A DNA stretch of 64,000 nt, taken from positions 1,297,001 to 1,361,000 of the forward strand of contig NZ_VFPT01000001.1 in NCBI RefSeq assembly GCF_006716865.1. Reading direction: 5' to 3'. Position 1 is the stretch's first letter. The number at the start of each line of letters is the position of its first letter. Position numbers and translations under genes: made by a program. The DNA comes from Roseinatronobacter monicus (lineage in GTDB: Bacteria; Pseudomonadota; Alphaproteobacteria; Rhodobacterales; Rhodobacteraceae). Below, piece after piece: positions 9,574-18,615 of the stretch. The notes under the pieces are model-generated. The model searched no databases and was not told the DNA's origin. It saw only the letters and a list, made by a program, of their open reading frames with translations.

Positions 9574-9690
9574 CTCACAGTGATAAACCGCCCCTCGTTG
9601 TTCGGCAATCACGAACACCGGGTTGGTTCATGGAGTACTGCAAAATCGCCTGCCACCTGCCATATAGAGGATAAGGAAAGGAGGCCCCTC

Positions 9691-10626
9691 ATGGACCTGA
9701 CTGGCATTCATCACCTGACGGCGATCACCGCCGACGCGCCCGGTAACAATCGTTTCTACACGGAAACCCTCGGGCTGCGACGCGTCAAGAAAACCGTCAA
9801 TCAAGACGACACATCCGCTTATCATCTGTTCTTTGCCGATGGTGCGGGCAGTCCCGGCACCGATCTGACCTTCTTTGACTGGCCTGTCGGGCGCGAGCGG
9901 CGCGGCACGCATGCGATCACCCGCACCGGGCTGCGTGTCGCTGAGGACAGCCTAGACTACTGGGCAGACCGCTTGCGCGATGCCGGGTTGAACACTGGCG
10001 AGATTACGCAGCTCGATACCCGCGCCACGCTTGATTTCGAAGACCCTGAAGGCCAGCGCTTCCGCCTGACGGCAGACGCACCCGGCGCGGCACATCCGTG
10101 GGAGCGCAGCCCTGTGCCGCCCGAACATCAGATCCGCGGTTTGGGGCCAATCACCATTTCCGTGCCGCAACTGGTCCCGACCGAGGTCGTGCTCACCCGC
10201 CTGATGAACATGCGCGCTGTGCGCGATTATGTCAGCCCGGATGGGATCGGCCATGTTCATGTGTTCGAGATGGGCGCGGGCGGGCCTGCGGCGGAGGTGC
10301 ATGTGATCGTGCAACCGGGCCTGCCCGTGGCGCAACAAGGTGCGGGCGCGGTGCATCATGTCGCATTTCGTGTTCCCGACAAGGCGGCACTCAGCGACTG
10401 GGCCGCGCGGCTGAACGCCCAGCGTATGCCCAGTTCGGGCGAGGTGGAGCGCTACTATTTCCGCAGCCTGTACTTCCGTGAACCGGGTGGCAACCTGTTC
10501 GAGCTGGCCACCGACGGGCCGGGATTCGCAGTGGACGAGCCATTCGAGACGATGGGCGAGGCGCTGTCACTGCCCCCGTTCCTAGTGCCTCGCTTCGGGG
10601 TATTTGACAGCTTTGATTTTTTCTGA
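9691..10626 (+). CDS. MhqO-like VOC ring-cleaving dioxygenase
   Basis: This 311-residue protein consists of two vicinal-oxygen-chelate modules (about 1-140 and 150-300). The typical opening is MDLTGIHHLTAITADAPGNNRFY, and the family motif LGLRRVKKTVNQDD follows. The later metal-site segments AVHHVAFRVPDK and YFREPGGNLFELATDGPGFAVDEP are conserved. The family includes Bacillus MhqO, which opens hydroquinones. The start has an excellent ribosome site (AAGGAAAGGAGG). It is divergent from a LysR gene. A second, fused copy of the family lies 3 kb downstream (broken gene at 12719-15435) with an FMN reductase between them. Confidence 0.92.
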   Translation: MDLTGIHHLTAITADAPGNNRFYTETLGLRRVKKTVNQDDTSAYHLFFADGAGSPGTDLTFFDWPVGRERRGTHAITRTGLRVAEDSLDYWADRLRDAGLNTGEITQLDTRATLDFEDPEGQRFRLTADAPGAAHPWERSPVPPEHQIRGLGPITISVPQLVPTEVVLTRLMNMRAVRDYVSPDGIGHVHVFEMGAGGPAAEVHVIVQPGLPVAQQGAGAVHHVAFRVPDKAALSDWAARLNAQRMPSSGEVERYYFRSLYFREPGGNLFELATDGPGFAVDEPFETMGEALSLPPFLVPRFGVFDSFDFF

Positions 10627-10661
10627 ATCTCTGTGGAGCGTAGCAGCTTTCTGGGGGTGAG

Positions 10662-11812
10662 ATGATGACAAGAGGGTGCAAGCCGAAGTATGTAGTTCGA
10701 CTGACGACAGAGGAGCGTGAACACCTTGAAGGGATGATCAGAACGGGTCGGCAAGCCGCCTACAGACTGCTGAAGGCGCGGATTTTGCTGAAGGCGGATG
10801 TGTCCTCTGATGGCCCGGGATGGGAAGATGCGCGCATTGCCGAGGCATTAGAGACCAGTCTCTCGACTGTTTTCCGCACCCGGCGCCAACTTGTGGAGGA
10901 AGGGCTTGAGGCGACTTTAGCGCGCAAAGTTCCAGCGTCGCTTTCACAACCTCGGATCTTCGATGGGCAAGCCGAGGCCAAGCTGATCGCGCTTGCCTGT
11001 TCCGAACCACCCGAAGAATATACGCACTGGACACTCAGGTTGTTGGAAAAGCGGGTTGTCGAACTGGGCATTGTTGAGCAGGCCAGTGATACCACAATCC
11101 AACGCACGCTTAAAAAAACGCGCTCAAACCGCACCGGAACCGGTACTGGGTAATCCCACCCAAAGCCAACGCTGGTTTCGTGGCGGCCATGGAGAATGTG
11201 CTGGACGTCTACACCCGTCCACACGATCAAAACCGTCCGCTGGTTTGTCTGGACGAGACCAGCAAACAATTGACCCGTGAGACCCGCACACCCATTCCCA
11301 TGCAGCCAGGGCGCGAGGCGCGCCATGACTACGAATATGAACGCGCAGGTGTCGCCAGCCTGTTCATGTTATTCGCTCCTCTGGAGGGCTGGCGCCACGT
11401 CGAGATACGCGATCGACGCACTGCCATCGATTATGCCCATATCCTGCGCGATCTGGCTGATCTCCACTTTCCCTATGCCGAAAAGATCGATCTCGTGCAG
11501 GATAATCTGAACACCCACAACCCTGCATCGCTGTACGAGGCTTTCCCGCCTGCCCAAGCGCGCCGCATCGCACAACGGTTCGAATGGCACTACACGCCAA
11601 AACATGGGTCTTGGCTCAACATCGCTGAATGTGAACTCAGCGTCCTCGCTCGCCAATGTCTGGCCCGGCGCATCCCGGACAAAACTATGCTGAAGGCCGA
11701 AGTCGATGCATGGACAACAAATCGCAACTCCCAACGCGCCAAAACCAACTGGCAGTTCACAACTCAAGACGCGCGCACAAAGCTTATCCGGCTTTATCCG
11801 CAAATCGAGTGA
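10662..11812 (+). mobile_element. IS630-type insertion sequence (ends not resolved)
   Basis: The coordinates given are the coding extent only. Two overlapping frames encode an IS630-family transposase different from the four repeated IS630 copies elsewhere in the window. I could not find convincing terminal inverted repeats in the flanks 10627-10661 and 11813-11880. Confidence 0.8.
10662..11812 (+). CDS. IS630-family transposase in two frames (-1 frameshift)
   Basis: The first frame (10662-11153) holds the helix-turn-helix region. The second frame (from GTG 11180 to 11812) holds the DDE catalytic core: Asp in CLDETSKQL, Asp in LVQDNLNTH, Glu in LNIAECELS. At 11112-11118 a run of seven A follows CTT. 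Moving back one base there gives a continuous reading LKKNALKPHRNRYWVIPPKA into the second frame, about 383 residues in all. Slippage at the A7 run could therefore be programmed, as in other IS630 elements. However, the zero-frame heptamer is not the ideal A AAA AAG, so a disabling indel is equally possible. Confidence 0.8.
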
Positions 11813-12118
11813 ATCGCAGGACTAGAGCCGCGCCGCGCGGCAATCGAGGCGGGATTAAAGCCGCTGGAATGAGAGACCCATCACCAGCCGCCGGGATGTC
11901 CCGGCGGCTGGTATCGCCGCTTGAGAAACGAAGGGCGCGTGCTGCGCATGGGCGTTTCGGTTGCCAAGGGGCAAGTTGTTTGCTCGGTGGCGGTTCTCAA
12001 TACGGGACGCAATGCTTACCTTGGTGCCGCGCCTGACCGAACAGGTGAAGGGTGATATCCTGTCGAGGCAAGGCAGGATGCCCACCTTTGGCACACGCTT
12101 ATCGAAAGGAAACTTGAG
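11813..12118. other. intergenic after the IS630-type IS
   Basis: About 300 bp. It contains the perfect inverted repeat at 11883-11912 and, further on, a weaker pairing of gaaacg with cgtttc around 11934-11960. No gene is supported. One end of the IS must lie in the first part. Confidence 0.4.
11883..11912. repeat. 14-bp perfect inverted repeat
   Basis: The arms accagccgccggga and tcccggcggctggt are perfectly complementary and separated by only 2 nt (tg). There is no T-run on either strand. It could be a transcription barrier between the IS and the next gene, or a REP-like unit. Confidence 0.6.
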
Positions 12119-12661
12119 ATGACAAAAACGATTCTTGGTCTTAGCGGCAGTTTGCGCCGCGCATCGTTCAACGCAGGCTTGCTGCGTGCCGCAGCCGAAG
12201 TGGTGCCCGATGGTGTGAAACTCGAGATCGGCGCGATCCACGAGGTGCCGCTTTATAATGGTGATCTGGAAAAAGCCTCTGGCTTGCCACCTGCTGTCGA
12301 GGTGCTGCAAGCCCAATTACAGGCCGCAGACGGGGTGCTGTTGGTGACGCCGGAGTACAATAACGGCATTCCCGGTGTGTTCAAAAATGTCATCGACTGG
12401 ATGTCGCGCGGGCCGGGATTGCAAATGTGGGCCGGCAAGCCGGTTGCGCTGATCGGCGCATCGCCCGGCGGGTTTGGCACGATCATGGCGCAGAATCACT
12501 GGCTGCCTGTGCTGCGCACGCTCAAGGCCGACTTCTGGGCAGAGGGGCGGTTGATGGTGTCGCGGGCGGGTGACTTGTTCGATGAGGATGGAAATCTGAC
12601 CGATACCGACAGCCGCGAGCGGCTGGCGGCTTTCATGGACGGATTTGCGAAAGTCATCTGA
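12119..12661 (+). CDS. NAD(P)H-dependent FMN reductase (quinone/chromate reductase type)
   Basis: The 180-residue product belongs to the flavodoxin-like NADPH-dependent FMN reductase family. It starts TKTILGLSGSLRRASFNAGLLRAA, the phosphate-binding loop for FMN. It contains the family motif TPEYNNGIPGVFKNVIDWMSRG and the later LIGASPGGFGT loop. Relatives (ChrR/YieF, azoreductase-like) perform two-electron reduction of quinones and chromate, avoiding semiquinone radicals. A GAAAGGAAAC ribosome site precedes ATG 12119. It lies between two MhqO-type genes, consistent with a quinone-detoxification role. Confidence 0.9.
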   Translation: MTKTILGLSGSLRRASFNAGLLRAAAEVVPDGVKLEIGAIHEVPLYNGDLEKASGLPPAVEVLQAQLQAADGVLLVTPEYNNGIPGVFKNVIDWMSRGPGLQMWAGKPVALIGASPGGFGTIMAQNHWLPVLRTLKADFWAEGRLMVSRAGDLFDEDGNLTDTDSRERLAAFMDGFAKVI

Positions 12662-12675
12662 CGGGAATTGGATGA

Positions 12676-12701
12676 CCCCCGCCCGGATTGTTGGGCGGGG
12701 G
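12676..12701. terminator. bidirectional GC hairpin between convergent genes
   Basis: Arms cccccgccc and gggcggggg with an 8-nt loop sit between the FMN reductase gene and the convergent hydrolase gene end at 12719. Confidence 0.65.
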
Positions 12702-12718
12702 CCGTTTCACTGTGCGCT

Positions 12719-13794
12719 TTAACTGGCTTCGTGCTGGTCCAGCCATGCTTTGGCCGCGTCCAGATCCGTGGCGCTTAGGTCATGGCCTGCGGGCAGGGTG
12801 CGCGCATCAAGCGTGGCACCGGAGCCGCGCAAAGCCGCTTCAAGCGCAGGGGCCAAGCGGGCGAAGGGGTCCTGCGTGCCTGAAAGCAGCAGCACATCTG
12901 TCCCGGTCAGATCGGGCGTTGGTGCATCTTCCAGCACGTTGATGCCGCGCAACAGGATCGCGCGCTGCACCAGACCCGGATGCAGCAGCATAACGGCCCC
13001 CAGAATATTCGCCCCATTGGAATAGCCCAGATAGCTGATGCGCGCCGCATCCAGCCCGTAGCTTTGGATCGCACCGTCCATGAAGCCCTTGAACGCCTCT
13101 GCCTCTGACCGGATGTCGGCCTGATCATAGCTCACAGCATCATAGCGGCGGAACCAGCGGTTTATACCTTCCTCATTCGATCGCCCGCGCACGCCCAGCA
13201 GCGTGGCGTTTGGTGCGATGCGATGGGCAAGCGGCATGAGATCAGCCTCATTCCCGCCGGTGCCATGCAGCAGCACGATGACTGATCCATCAGGGTCATC
13301 CGGTGTGTGAAAGCGGTGGATAAAGGGTAGATCGCGCATAGGTATCCTTTCCTCGCCCGGGAGGGCGAATTGTGGCAGCATCACGCGCAGGTCTTGCGCG
13401 CGCTCGGCCTCATGTGGGGGGATAAACAGAGTTTGGCCAAGGGCCTCTGGCGGCTCATCCACAGCAAAGCCCGGACCATCGGTTGCATGTTCAATCAAAT
13501 GCCCCGCGGGGTCGCGGACATACAGCGACAGGAAATAGCGCCGGTCATGCACCTCGGTCAGGCCCTGAGCGGTGCCAAGGTCGCGCCGCATGGCGCGCAC
13601 GGCGTTTGCGTCAGTGGCACGGAAAGCAACATGGTCAATCATCCCGGTGCCGGGGATCGCAGGCACAAACCCGCTGCCGTCGCGCAGATCAATCACATCA
13701 CTCTGTGACACCAAGCGCTGCACTGTGCCCTCTGCCGGGCCTTTGCTGTAACCAAAGCGCGCAAGGAACTCGGCGCTGGCCGTTGGCTTGTCAC
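12719..13794 (-). pseudogene. 3' part of fused MhqO/MhqD-like gene, cut off by IS630 copy 1
   Basis: This fragment encodes the second VOC module (AIPGTGMIDHVAFRATDAN, YVRDPAGHLIEHATDGPGFAVDEP) followed by a complete alpha/beta-hydrolase domain of the MhqD carboxylesterase type. The hydrolase shows IVLLHGTGGNEADL, the nucleophile elbow GYSNGANI and the catalytic Asp/His region SGTQDPFARL ... LPAGHDLS. Removing the IS at 13798-14978 and one TTA duplication joins it in frame with 14979-15435, giving 511 codons (510 residues). The intact ancestor was therefore a ring-cleavage dioxygenase fused to a carboxylesterase. An ATG supplied by the IS end could start a 363-residue remnant that keeps the hydrolase. 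Confidence 0.92.
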
Positions 13795-13797
13795 TTA

Positions 13798-14978
13798 TAC
13801 CAATCAGCATTGATCAGAACTCTTGAGCCCAGTCGCGGGTTCCAATGGAGGTGATTGTGTCGGGCATGCTGACCAATTTGTTCCAAGCCTTGCAGCAATG
13901 ATCTACGATGTCTTCATAGGTTTCGAAGATGAGGTTTGATAGCCAGTTGTCTCGCATGAATTGCCAGATGTTTTCGACTGGATTGAGTTCTGGGCATTTT
14001 GCGGGGATCGGGATGATGGTGATGTTGTCCGGAATGACCAGCTTGTCAGTCATGTGCCATGCGGCTTGATCCACGAGCACAGCCCCATGTGCTTTGGGTG
14101 CGACAGTTTGGGAGATTTCAGCAAGATGCAGGGCCATCGCTTCGGTATTGCACGCTGGCAGCACAAGACCTGCAGCTTTCCCGAGGGCTGGGCAAATCGC
14201 TCCAAAGATGTAGCTTGAACTCGTGCGCTGATCATGTGGGGCGGAAGGTCGCGTACCGCGCTTCGCCCATCGGCGCGTGATCTTGTTTTTCTGGCCGACA
14301 CGCGCTTCATCTTGGAACCAGACTTCGATCACAGTGCCTTGCAGGAGCCGTGCGCGGAGCTTTGCTACTGCGGCTGCAAACCCTTTTTTTTAAAGTCCTC
14401 CAGTGCGGCTGTATCTTGCGCGTGATGGCGCGGGCGTGCTGTGAGTTTGACATAACCAAGCGCCCTGAGTTCCCGGCTTATCGACGTCTCGTGAAGTGAA
14501 ATCCCAAATGTGTCTGCAATCCATTTCCTCAGATCACTCAGGCGCCAGCGGACGACCCCATGGACCGATAAGGTCGGACCGCTCTCAACAATTGCAGCAA
14601 GCGCCCTGCGCTGCTCATCGTTAAGCTTAGACTGCTGACCAGGAGCTTTGCCGTTGATCAAGCCGTCAGGCCCGCGGGCATTAAACCGCTCCACCCAGTC
14701 ACGGACAATTTGTAGGCCAACACCACCAATCCGAGCAGCATCGCTGCGCCGACCGCCATCATAGATCTCCGCCAGCGCCAAAAGCCTGCGGGCTTGGTTG
14801 GCATCCTTTGTCTTTCGCGCAAGTTCTCTCAACTTCATGCCGTCGTAGTCTGTCCGTAACGCGAGCGCTGCGCCCATAGAGAGGCCCTCCCCAGAAAATC
14901 TGACGCCATTGAGTCAGATCTTCATAGATTTGGGAATCCCAAAACCCTCAGAAGAGTCAGATTTCGCGAGACTTGGTA
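13798..14978 (-). mobile_element. IS630-like element, copy 1 (1181 bp)
   Basis: The ends are TACCAATCAG at the low-coordinate side and GACTTGGTA at the other, so both termini read TACCAA outward-in. Directly repeated TTA lies at 13795-13797 and 14979-14981. It is identical in layout and length to copies 2 and 3. It interrupts the MhqO/MhqD-like fusion gene, and precise removal with one TTA restores that reading frame. Confidence 0.95.
13814..14877 (-). CDS. IS630-family transposase, copy 1 (orfA/orfB with -1 frameshift)
   Basis: orfA (14365-14877, 170 residues) carries helix-turn-helix segments (SDAARIGGVGLQIVRDWVERF). orfB (13814-14332, 172 residues from GTG) carries the DDE core: Asp in VWFQDEARVG, Asp in AVLVDQAAWH, Glu in ELNPVENIWQ. 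The frames meet at a run of eight A preceded by TTT. The heptamer A AAA AAG (minus strand, 14389-14383) is the classical bacterial -1 slip site, and a -1 shift gives one 354-residue protein. Confidence 0.93.
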
Positions 14979-15435
14979 TTAGCAGGGTGACGGCACGCAG
15001 ACGCGTTGGCGCAATGGGGTCGGGCAGGGGGGCCGCAGCAGGCAGATCGACCCCCACCAGCTTGACAATAATCCCGTCAGGGTCACGCAGCCGAAGGACC
15101 GGTTCGCCAAATTCACGCATAGGCCCTTCAACCGGGATCTGGGCTTGCAGGGCACGGGCCAGCCAGTCGCCAATGCTTGCGGGCGGCACGGCAAGGGCGA
15201 TTTCAAATACCTGACCATGCCCGGCACGTCCGCGCGCGCCCCCTTCCCACACAAGGAAGCTGATCAGGCTTCCGGGGCTGCCTGCCGCGTCGCCATAAAA
15301 CAGATGCAACTGCGCGCCATCGGCAAACCCGGCGGTCTGTTTGATCAGCCGCAAGCCCAGAAAACCTGCATAGAAATCCACATTTGCCTGCACCCGCGTT
15401 GTGATGGCGGTCAGGTGATGAAGTCCGGATGGCAT
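14979..15435 (-). pseudogene. 5' part of fused MhqO/MhqD-like gene
   Basis: The fragment encodes the first VOC module: MPSGLHHLTAITTRVQANVDFY, LGLRLIKQTAGFADG, LRLRDPDGIIVKLVGVDLP. After Leu152 the native sequence is replaced by IS630 sequence, which adds an unrelated tail ending at 14914. A good ribosome site (GGAGGA) precedes ATG 15435. Continuing across the IS gives VTLLSDKPTASAEF, exactly what the family shows at this boundary. The expected product without the hydrolase part cannot be functional. Confidence 0.92.
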
Positions 15436-15664
15436 GGGAAATCCTCCGTGCTGGGGCGCAACCGCGCCGTTGGTTCGGCCCTATATATGGATTCTGACAC
15501 AGCTGGCGACCAATGGGCGGGCGAATGCCGTGTTCGGCGCAGGCGAACAAAGGACCCACCCACCGACAGACATGCCACCTGAGGCTGTATATGCGGCGTG
15601 CTGCTACAAAAACGACCCCTGTGCCGCATGATAGGTCGTTTCACTTTTGGCCCAAGGTTTTGCA

Positions 15665-15689
15665 CCCTTTCAACAAAGATGTGAAAGGG
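15665..15689 (+). promoter_or_regulatory. hairpin that covers the ribosome site of the 15697 gene
   Basis: Arms ccctttca and tgaaaggg (8 bp, 9-nt loop) pair. The right arm contains the purine-rich AAAGGG that serves as the ribosome site 7-8 nt before ATG 15697. It could reduce translation of the first gene of the catabolic unit. Confidence 0.4.
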
Positions 15690-15696
15690 ATGGGAC

Positions 15697-16665
15697 ATGA
15701 ATGTAGGCTTTGTCGGGTTGGGGAATGTTGGGTCCAAATTGGCAGGAAGTTTGCTGCGCAATGCCCATGAACTGACGGTTTTTGACCTCGATGCGCTGAA
15801 GGTGGAAGAATTTGTCGCATTGGGCGCTCGGCGCGCACACGACGCGGCTGCCCTTATGCGTGACAATGATGTTGTGATCACCTGTCTGCCATCCCCAGAA
15901 GTCTGTCGCGCCACGGTAGCGGAAATGCTGCCCGAGGTGAGGAGTGGCAAGACGTGGATGGAGATGTCCACCACCGATGTGCGCGTCATGAAAACACTGG
16001 CGCAAAAGGTGCAGGCAGCAGGCGGTTCAGTGGTGGAATGCCCGGTCTCGGGCGGGTGTCACAGGGCCGACACGGGCAATATCTCGATCTTCGCGGGCTG
16101 TGACCGGGCAAGTTTCGAGCGCGTTCTGCCCTTGCTGACGACATTGGGCCGCCGCGTTTTGCACACAGGTGAAATTGGCACGGCATCTGTGTTGAAGGTG
16201 ATGACCAATTACCTTGCCACGGCGAACCTGCTGAGCATCAGCGAAGCGCTTGTGACAATGAAAGCCGCTGGCATGGACATGAATACCACCTATGAGGCGA
16301 TCAAAATCTCCTCTGGGACATCCTTTGTGCATGAAACCGAAAGTCAGGTCATCCTGAACGGGTCGCGTGACATTTCCTTTACGATGGATCTGGTGAAAAA
16401 GGATATTGGCCTGTTCCAGCAAATCGCCGAGGATGCGGGCGTGCCGCTGGAAATCAGCCGCTTGATGGTGTCGATTTTCGACGATGCGATTGCCAAATTC
16501 GGCCCGCGAGAATTGTCGCCCAACATCATCAAACGCCTTGAGCAGGCCACGGGTCTAAGCATTCTTGCGCCGGGCTTTCCAGCGCAGTTGACCGATGAAG
16601 AACCCGAAGAGCAGGGGTATGAGGTCGTGCCAACAGGTCGCGCCACCGCGCTTGCGGCGGAGTAG
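15697..16665 (+). CDS. 3-hydroxyisobutyrate dehydrogenase-family NAD(P)-dependent oxidoreductase
   Basis: The 322-residue product has the Rossmann dinucleotide motif at its start (MNVGFVGLGNVGSKLAGSLL), the substrate motif DTGNISIFAG after ECPVSGG, and the catalytic lysine region SVLKVMTNYLATANLLSISEA. The family oxidises beta-hydroxyacids (3-hydroxyisobutyrate, tartronate semialdehyde and similar). The C-terminus has about 25 extra residues beyond the usual fold. It is the first of three rightward genes with gaps of 5 and 12 nt, so it forms an operon with the aldolase and the dioxygenase. The substrate is not known. Confidence 0.9.
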   Translation: MNVGFVGLGNVGSKLAGSLLRNAHELTVFDLDALKVEEFVALGARRAHDAAALMRDNDVVITCLPSPEVCRATVAEMLPEVRSGKTWMEMSTTDVRVMKTLAQKVQAAGGSVVECPVSGGCHRADTGNISIFAGCDRASFERVLPLLTTLGRRVLHTGEIGTASVLKVMTNYLATANLLSISEALVTMKAAGMDMNTTYEAIKISSGTSFVHETESQVILNGSRDISFTMDLVKKDIGLFQQIAEDAGVPLEISRLMVSIFDDAIAKFGPRELSPNIIKRLEQATGLSILAPGFPAQLTDEEPEEQGYEVVPTGRATALAAE

Positions 16666-16670
16666 GTGGC

Positions 16671-17417
16671 ATGAACATGCGTCCGAATTTGGATCATTGG
16701 GAGGAACGCTGCGACCTTGCGGCGGCGTTCCGCTGGGCCGCGCGGCTGGGGATGCATGAGGCCGTCGCCAACCATTTCAGCCTGTCTGTGAACGCGGATG
16801 GAACGCGCTTTCTGATGAACCCCAATCAGGTACATTTCAGCCTGATCCGCGCCTCTGATCTTTTGGTGATTGATGCGAATGACCCTGCAACACTGGACCA
16901 GCCAGACGCGCCGGACCCCACGGCATGGGGGCTGCACGGCGCGGTTCATCGGGCGTGCCCGCATGCGCGCTGCGTCATGCACACACATTCGATCTTTTGC
17001 ACAGTTCTGGCCTCGCTCGCAGACAGCCGTTTGCCACCTATCGACCAGAACACGGCCACATTCTTCAACCGCTACGTGATTGACGACCAGTTTGGCGGTT
17101 TGGCCTTTGAGGAAGAAGGATTGCGCTGTGCGGCACTGCTTTCTGATCCGGCCATAAAGGTGATGATCATGGGCAATCACGGCGTGTTGGTGATCGGGAG
17201 CAATGTGGCTGACACATTCAACCGCCTCTATTATTTCGAGCGCGCCGCCGAGACTTACATCCGCGCGCTACAGACCGGCCAACCCTTGCGCCTGCTGTCT
17301 GATGAGATTGCGGAAAAGACCGCGCGCGAGCTTGAAGACTACCCCGGTCAGGCGCAGGCACATCTGACCCAGATCCGCCGCATCCTTGACCGCGAAGACC
17401 CCGATTACGCCAATTGA
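16671..17417 (+). CDS. class II aldolase/adducin-family protein
   Basis: This 248-residue protein has the class II aldolase fold, starting DHWEERCDLAAAFRWAARLGMHEAVANHFS. The metal-binding histidines are visible in CVMHTHSIFCTVLAS, and a later His occurs in IMGNHGVLVIGSN. Members are zinc-dependent aldolases or epimerases (fuculose-phosphate type) or lyases acting on acyl chains. It lies 5 nt after the dehydrogenase gene and 12 nt before the dioxygenase gene. The second HxH pair typical of sugar-phosphate aldolases is incomplete at the start, so the reaction is left open. Confidence 0.88.
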   Translation: MNMRPNLDHWEERCDLAAAFRWAARLGMHEAVANHFSLSVNADGTRFLMNPNQVHFSLIRASDLLVIDANDPATLDQPDAPDPTAWGLHGAVHRACPHARCVMHTHSIFCTVLASLADSRLPPIDQNTATFFNRYVIDDQFGGLAFEEEGLRCAALLSDPAIKVMIMGNHGVLVIGSNVADTFNRLYYFERAAETYIRALQTGQPLRLLSDEIAEKTARELEDYPGQAQAHLTQIRRILDREDPDYAN

Positions 17418-17429
17418 GAAAGGCGCGCC

Positions 17430-18572
17430 ATGACCGATTCCATCTCACTTTCTGAACGCGGCCTGACGCTAGAAGTCGGGGCTGTGTCGCAGTATTTCAA
17501 CTATTACTGGCTGCGCGATGCTTGCATCAGTTGCATTGATCCGCAAACCCGCGAGCGTATTTTCGACAGTTCGGCGCTGGCAAACCCGCCACGGGCCACA
17601 GCCGCATGGATTGAAGATGGCGGCTTGCGCATCTCTTGGGCGGAGGAGGCGGTGATCTCTTGTGTCCCGATGGCACTGCTGCACGATATGGCCAAGCAGG
17701 GACGGCCACATGACCCTGCCGATTTGCCGCGCAATCTGTGGCTGTGCGACTTTGAGTCGCGCATCGCCCGCATCCCGCAATCTGCCGTACTCGACAGCGA
17801 TGACGGGCGCGCGCGTTTCTGTCGGGCGCTGATCGAGGATGGCATCGCTGTTGTCACGGGGATGGAGCCGGGCAAGGAAAGCCTGACCGCGCTGGTCGAA
17901 AGCTTGGGCAGCATCACCCCGTCTGCCGAAGGGTATTTCTTCGAGGTGCGTGTCGAGATTGCACCGACCAATCTTGCCTTCACTGCCGGACCGCTAGAAA
18001 TGCACACCGACCTTCCCGGAGAAGAGGCAGCGCCGGGTCTGCAATTTCTGCATTGTCTTGAGAACACTGTCGAAGGCGGCATGTCGCTGTTTCTGGATGG
18101 TGCCGCCGTGGCGGAAGCTTTGCGCGCGCAAGACCCGGAGGCGTTCCGGCTTCTGGCCACATATGACATCCCCTTTTTCTATCGGCATGACACGCTCGAT
18201 TACCGCGCCCATCAACGGGTGATCGAGACAGACCAGCAGGGCAATGTGACCGGGGTGACGATTTCTCAACACTTGCAAGACACGCTGGATCTGCCACAGG
18301 ACATGCTGGACGACTACTACCCGGCATTCATCAAATTCATACGCTTGATGCAGGAGGACCGCTTTCTTGTGCGATTCCGCTCGCAAGCAGGCAATTGTGT
18401 CGTGTTCGACAACCACCGCATCGTGCATGGGCGCGAAGGATATGTGGCCGACAGTGGCAAGCGGCATCTGCGCGGGTGCTATTGTGACCGTGGCGCGCTG
18501 CGCAGCACGTATCGCGTGTTGGCAAAGCAAGGGTTTGACGGCATGGCCCTACCAGCGCGTGAAACCGCCTGA
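17430..18572 (+). CDS. TauD/TfdA dioxygenase, gamma-butyrobetaine-hydroxylase-like
   Basis: The 380-residue product is an Fe(II)/2-oxoglutarate dioxygenase. The N-terminal small domain of the gamma-butyrobetaine hydroxylase group (about 1-110, with YYWLRDACISC) precedes the jelly-roll. The iron ligands are the HxD of LEMHTDLPGEE and the distal His of VFDNHRIVHGREGY, and the 2-oxoglutarate Arg is in KRHLRGCYCD. The N-terminal domain has only a CxxC pair, where carnitine-forming enzymes have three Cys and a His for zinc, so zinc binding may be lost. Related substrates are quaternary ammonium acids. The neighbouring dehydrogenases suggest oxidation of the hydroxylated product. Confidence 0.9.
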   Translation: MTDSISLSERGLTLEVGAVSQYFNYYWLRDACISCIDPQTRERIFDSSALANPPRATAAWIEDGGLRISWAEEAVISCVPMALLHDMAKQGRPHDPADLPRNLWLCDFESRIARIPQSAVLDSDDGRARFCRALIEDGIAVVTGMEPGKESLTALVESLGSITPSAEGYFFEVRVEIAPTNLAFTAGPLEMHTDLPGEEAAPGLQFLHCLENTVEGGMSLFLDGAAVAEALRAQDPEAFRLLATYDIPFFYRHDTLDYRAHQRVIETDQQGNVTGVTISQHLQDTLDLPQDMLDDYYPAFIKFIRLMQEDRFLVRFRSQAGNCVVFDNHRIVHGREGYVADSGKRHLRGCYCDRGALRSTYRVLAKQGFDGMALPARETA

Positions 18573-18577
18573 ATATG

Positions 18578-18601
18578 GGGCCGGACTTCGCGGTCCGGCC
18601 C
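18578..18601. terminator. terminator between convergent genes
   Basis: A 9-bp perfect stem (gggccggac/gtccggccc) with a 6-nt loop is followed by ttgctgtttt on the + strand. It separates the dioxygenase gene from the convergent aldehyde dehydrogenase gene. Confidence 0.75.
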
Positions 18602-18615
18602 TTGCTGTTTTCGGA

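Noticed and set aside
13798..14978. Conventional 2-bp TA duplication for the IS630 copies
   Set aside because: It leaves two surplus bases and breaks the reading frame of three independent interrupted genes, while a 3-bp duplication restores all three.
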